Assembly (NCBI RefSeq): GCF_001939115.1
Contig: NZ_MQTZ01000002.1
Location: 212,298-276,297, forward strand
Reading direction: 5' to 3'
DNA from: Leptolyngbya sp. 'hensonii'
Lineage (GTDB): Bacteria > Cyanobacteriota > Cyanobacteriia > GCF-001939115
DNA length: 64,000 nt
The notes below the pieces were generated by a model, which saw nothing but the letters and a program-made list of their open reading frames with translations, was not told where the DNA came from and ran no database searches. Positions 62,937 through 64,000 of this stretch are shown piece after piece. Position 1 is the first letter of the stretch, and every line of letters begins with the position of its first letter. Made by a program: the position numbers and the translations under genes.

Positions 62937-63251
62937 ATGAATTTCTCAATCCAATCGGTTTACACCTGGTATCGCAACACGCTTCGTAACCCCAAGTATC
63001 GCTGGTGGATTATTGGGGGAACGCTGGTTTATTTGCTCAGTCCCTTTGATATCGCTCCAGATTTTCTGCCTATCTTGGGTCAGATTGATGACTTGGCGAT
63101 CGTGACTCTTCTGGTGGCGGAAGTATCCAGTCTGCTGATGGATACCTACAAGACCCGCAGAAAAGAGGCCCCTCAGACAACTCCAACCGCAGAAGGTGCT
63201 GGTGATGCTGAGAGCAATGGCACGGTGGATGTGGATGCCATTTCCATGTAA
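62937..63251 (+). CDS. DUF1232 (YkvA-like) membrane protein
   Basis: A 104-residue protein with the DUF1232 core WWIIGGTLVYLLSPFDIAPD, FLPILGQIDDLAIVTLLVAE. One or two membrane segments and a charged Thr/Glu-rich tail. Function unknown; common in bacteria and plastids. Confidence 0.92.
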   Translation: MNFSIQSVYTWYRNTLRNPKYRWWIIGGTLVYLLSPFDIAPDFLPILGQIDDLAIVTLLVAEVSSLLMDTYKTRRKEAPQTTPTAEGAGDAESNGTVDVDAISM

Positions 63252-63267
63252 TCAAACCCACTCCTCT

Positions 63268-63299
63268 CCATAGCGGTGGTGCATGCACCACCGCTATGG
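63268..63299. repeat. perfect 32-bp palindrome between convergent genes
   Basis: CCATAGCGGTGGTGCA and TGCACCACCGCTATGG, no spacer. It provides the stop codon of the minus-strand pseudogene (63294) and probably terminates both transcripts. Its core is related to the element at 16480-16539. Confidence 0.9.
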
Positions 63300-63743
63300 G
63301 GGGTTTGTACAGTCCAGGAATTTCCTGGTCAGGTCTATGGCAACCTCGGGGGAATTAGCCGTCATAACCCGATGGGACAGGCCACAGAAGAACGCTGCAC
63401 TCTCAGTTCCAGGGTTCAGTAAAATTACCGATCGTTCAGCTTTGATGGCCAGTGCCACCTCCGAAGCCGTGCCTGCTCCCATGCCACAGGCAATCACCAC
63501 CTGACTGGAGAGGATATTCAGGGTATTTCGGGCATGCCCCAGGTCTGTAATGATGGGGATATCTACTGCTGCAGACATGCCCGCCCGATCGCTCGTAGGC
63601 AAAATTCCGATCGTCAGCCCTCCGGCTGCTTTGGCACCCCGGCTGGCAGCATCCATGACCCCTGATGCTCGTCCACCCGTCAGCAATACCCAACCGGCCT
63701 CGGCAATCCGCTGACCCAGTTCAAAGGCATTGGTGATATCTTC
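63294..63743 (-). pseudogene. TIGR00725/LOG-like Rossmann protein, 5' end cut off by an IS
   Basis: The minus-strand frame reads GQRIAEAGWVLLTGGRASGV, MDAASRGAKAAGGLTIGILP and CGMGAGTASEVALAIKAERS, the nucleotide-binding pattern of the SLOG/TIGR00725 family. The frame is open up to 63743 and then meets the IS end, so the first about 30 residues, including the start, are missing from this location. A TTG at 63686 could give a shorter product, but it would lack the first strand of the fold, so I treat the gene as broken. Confidence 0.8.
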
Positions 63744-64000
63744 GGTAGTGCGTCAAACTGATGTGGGTCTGGTAGAGTAAGGAATCAACGATTCACCTAC
63801 TCAAGCTATGGAATGTAAGCTCTGCGGTCATTCTAAGACTCACAAGCATGGCAAGATGCCGAATGGGCATCAACGCTACTTTTGCCTGGGGTGCCAACAA
63901 ACCTTCTCAGAGAGTTTTGACACCCTCTACTACTACCGTCACGTCAGTCCAGAGCAAATTCAACAAGTCCTGCAAGCTCACAGTGAGGGCACCAGTTTAC
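63744..64000 (+). mobile_element. IS1-family insertion sequence, left end
   Basis: The IS starts with GGTAGTGCGTCAAACTGATG at 63744, resembling the IS1 terminal inverted repeat (GGTRATG...). The transposase starts 64 bp further in. The right end and target duplication lie outside the window. Confidence 0.8.
63808..64000 (+). CDS. IS1-family transposase, N-terminal part
   Basis: About 64 visible residues, continuing past the edge: MECKLCGHSKTHKHGKMPNG, HQRYFCLGCQQTFSESFDTL. The CxxC...CxxC zinc ribbon followed by an HTH-like region (SPEQIQQVLQAHSEGTS) is the InsA part of IS1-type transposases, which act with InsB through frameshifting or as one chain. It interrupts the TIGR00725-like gene. 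Confidence 0.9.
   Translation, partial: MECKLCGHSKTHKHGKMPNGHQRYFCLGCQQTFSESFDTLYYYRHVSPEQIQQVLQAHSEGTSL

Overview
The window comes from a cyanobacterium, probably a filamentous Leptolyngbya-like one. It encodes a PSII PsbQ/CyanoQ protein, an SLH/OprB-type porin, a DUF1825 protein and a CHAT-TPR protein, and it is rich in the HIP1 octamer GCGATCGC (for example 9373-9380). All functions below are read from sequence and family knowledge; no search was run.

Layout. 1-5.6 kb holds the end of an acyl-CoA ligase, a small MshEN-like repeat protein, a pentapeptide protein coupled to a PAS/GAF histidine kinase, and an MFS exporter. 5.7-7.2 kb holds a palindrome-rich tandem repeat and a secreted beta-propeller dehydrogenase. 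7.1-16.5 kb is a guanidine island. Two divergent guanidine-I (ykkC) riboswitches, each with its own terminator, face away from each other. The minus one leads a Ni-dependent guanidine hydrolase and its two HypA/HypB-like nickel chaperones (gdmH-ghaA-ghaB). The plus one leads a NitT/TauT-type ABC transporter interleaved with an MBL hydrolase, a creatininase-family amidohydrolase and a glutamine-synthetase-like ligase. 16.5-30 kb holds a cysteine hydrolase, a membrane-VOC fusion, and then a complete N-methylglutamate (NMG) pathway for methylamine: gmaS, mgsABC and the four-subunit sarcosine-oxidase-like NMG dehydrogenase, with purU and a GST in the same operon and a divergent XRE-cupin regulator.

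30-54 kb is mostly core or hypothetical: the Anbu proteasome-like protease, a possible DNA-binding protein, a candidate structured small RNA or sORF beside a 12-bp-periodic repeat array, family-4 UDG, a methyltransferase, a 1127-residue orphan, pyrF, tyrS, PBP1A, CHAT-TPR, an exopolysaccharide sugar transferase, a response regulator, psbQ, a DAO-family oxidoreductase and a porin. 54.4-60.7 kb is a second nitrogen operon: a BMP-family ABC transporter with a protein that closely resembles biuret hydrolase (BiuH) and a second cysteine hydrolase. 60.7-64 kb has uvrB, a DUF1232 protein and a TIGR00725-like gene cut by an IS1-family element that runs off the window.

How it fits together. The accessory part looks like a small-organic-nitrogen scavenging region. 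Guanidine would give urea and ammonia, methylamine would give ammonia and a C1 unit, and biuret would give allophanate and ammonia. The hypothesis that the guanidine and methylamine parts are joined through a methylated guanidine or a creatinine-like compound is inference.
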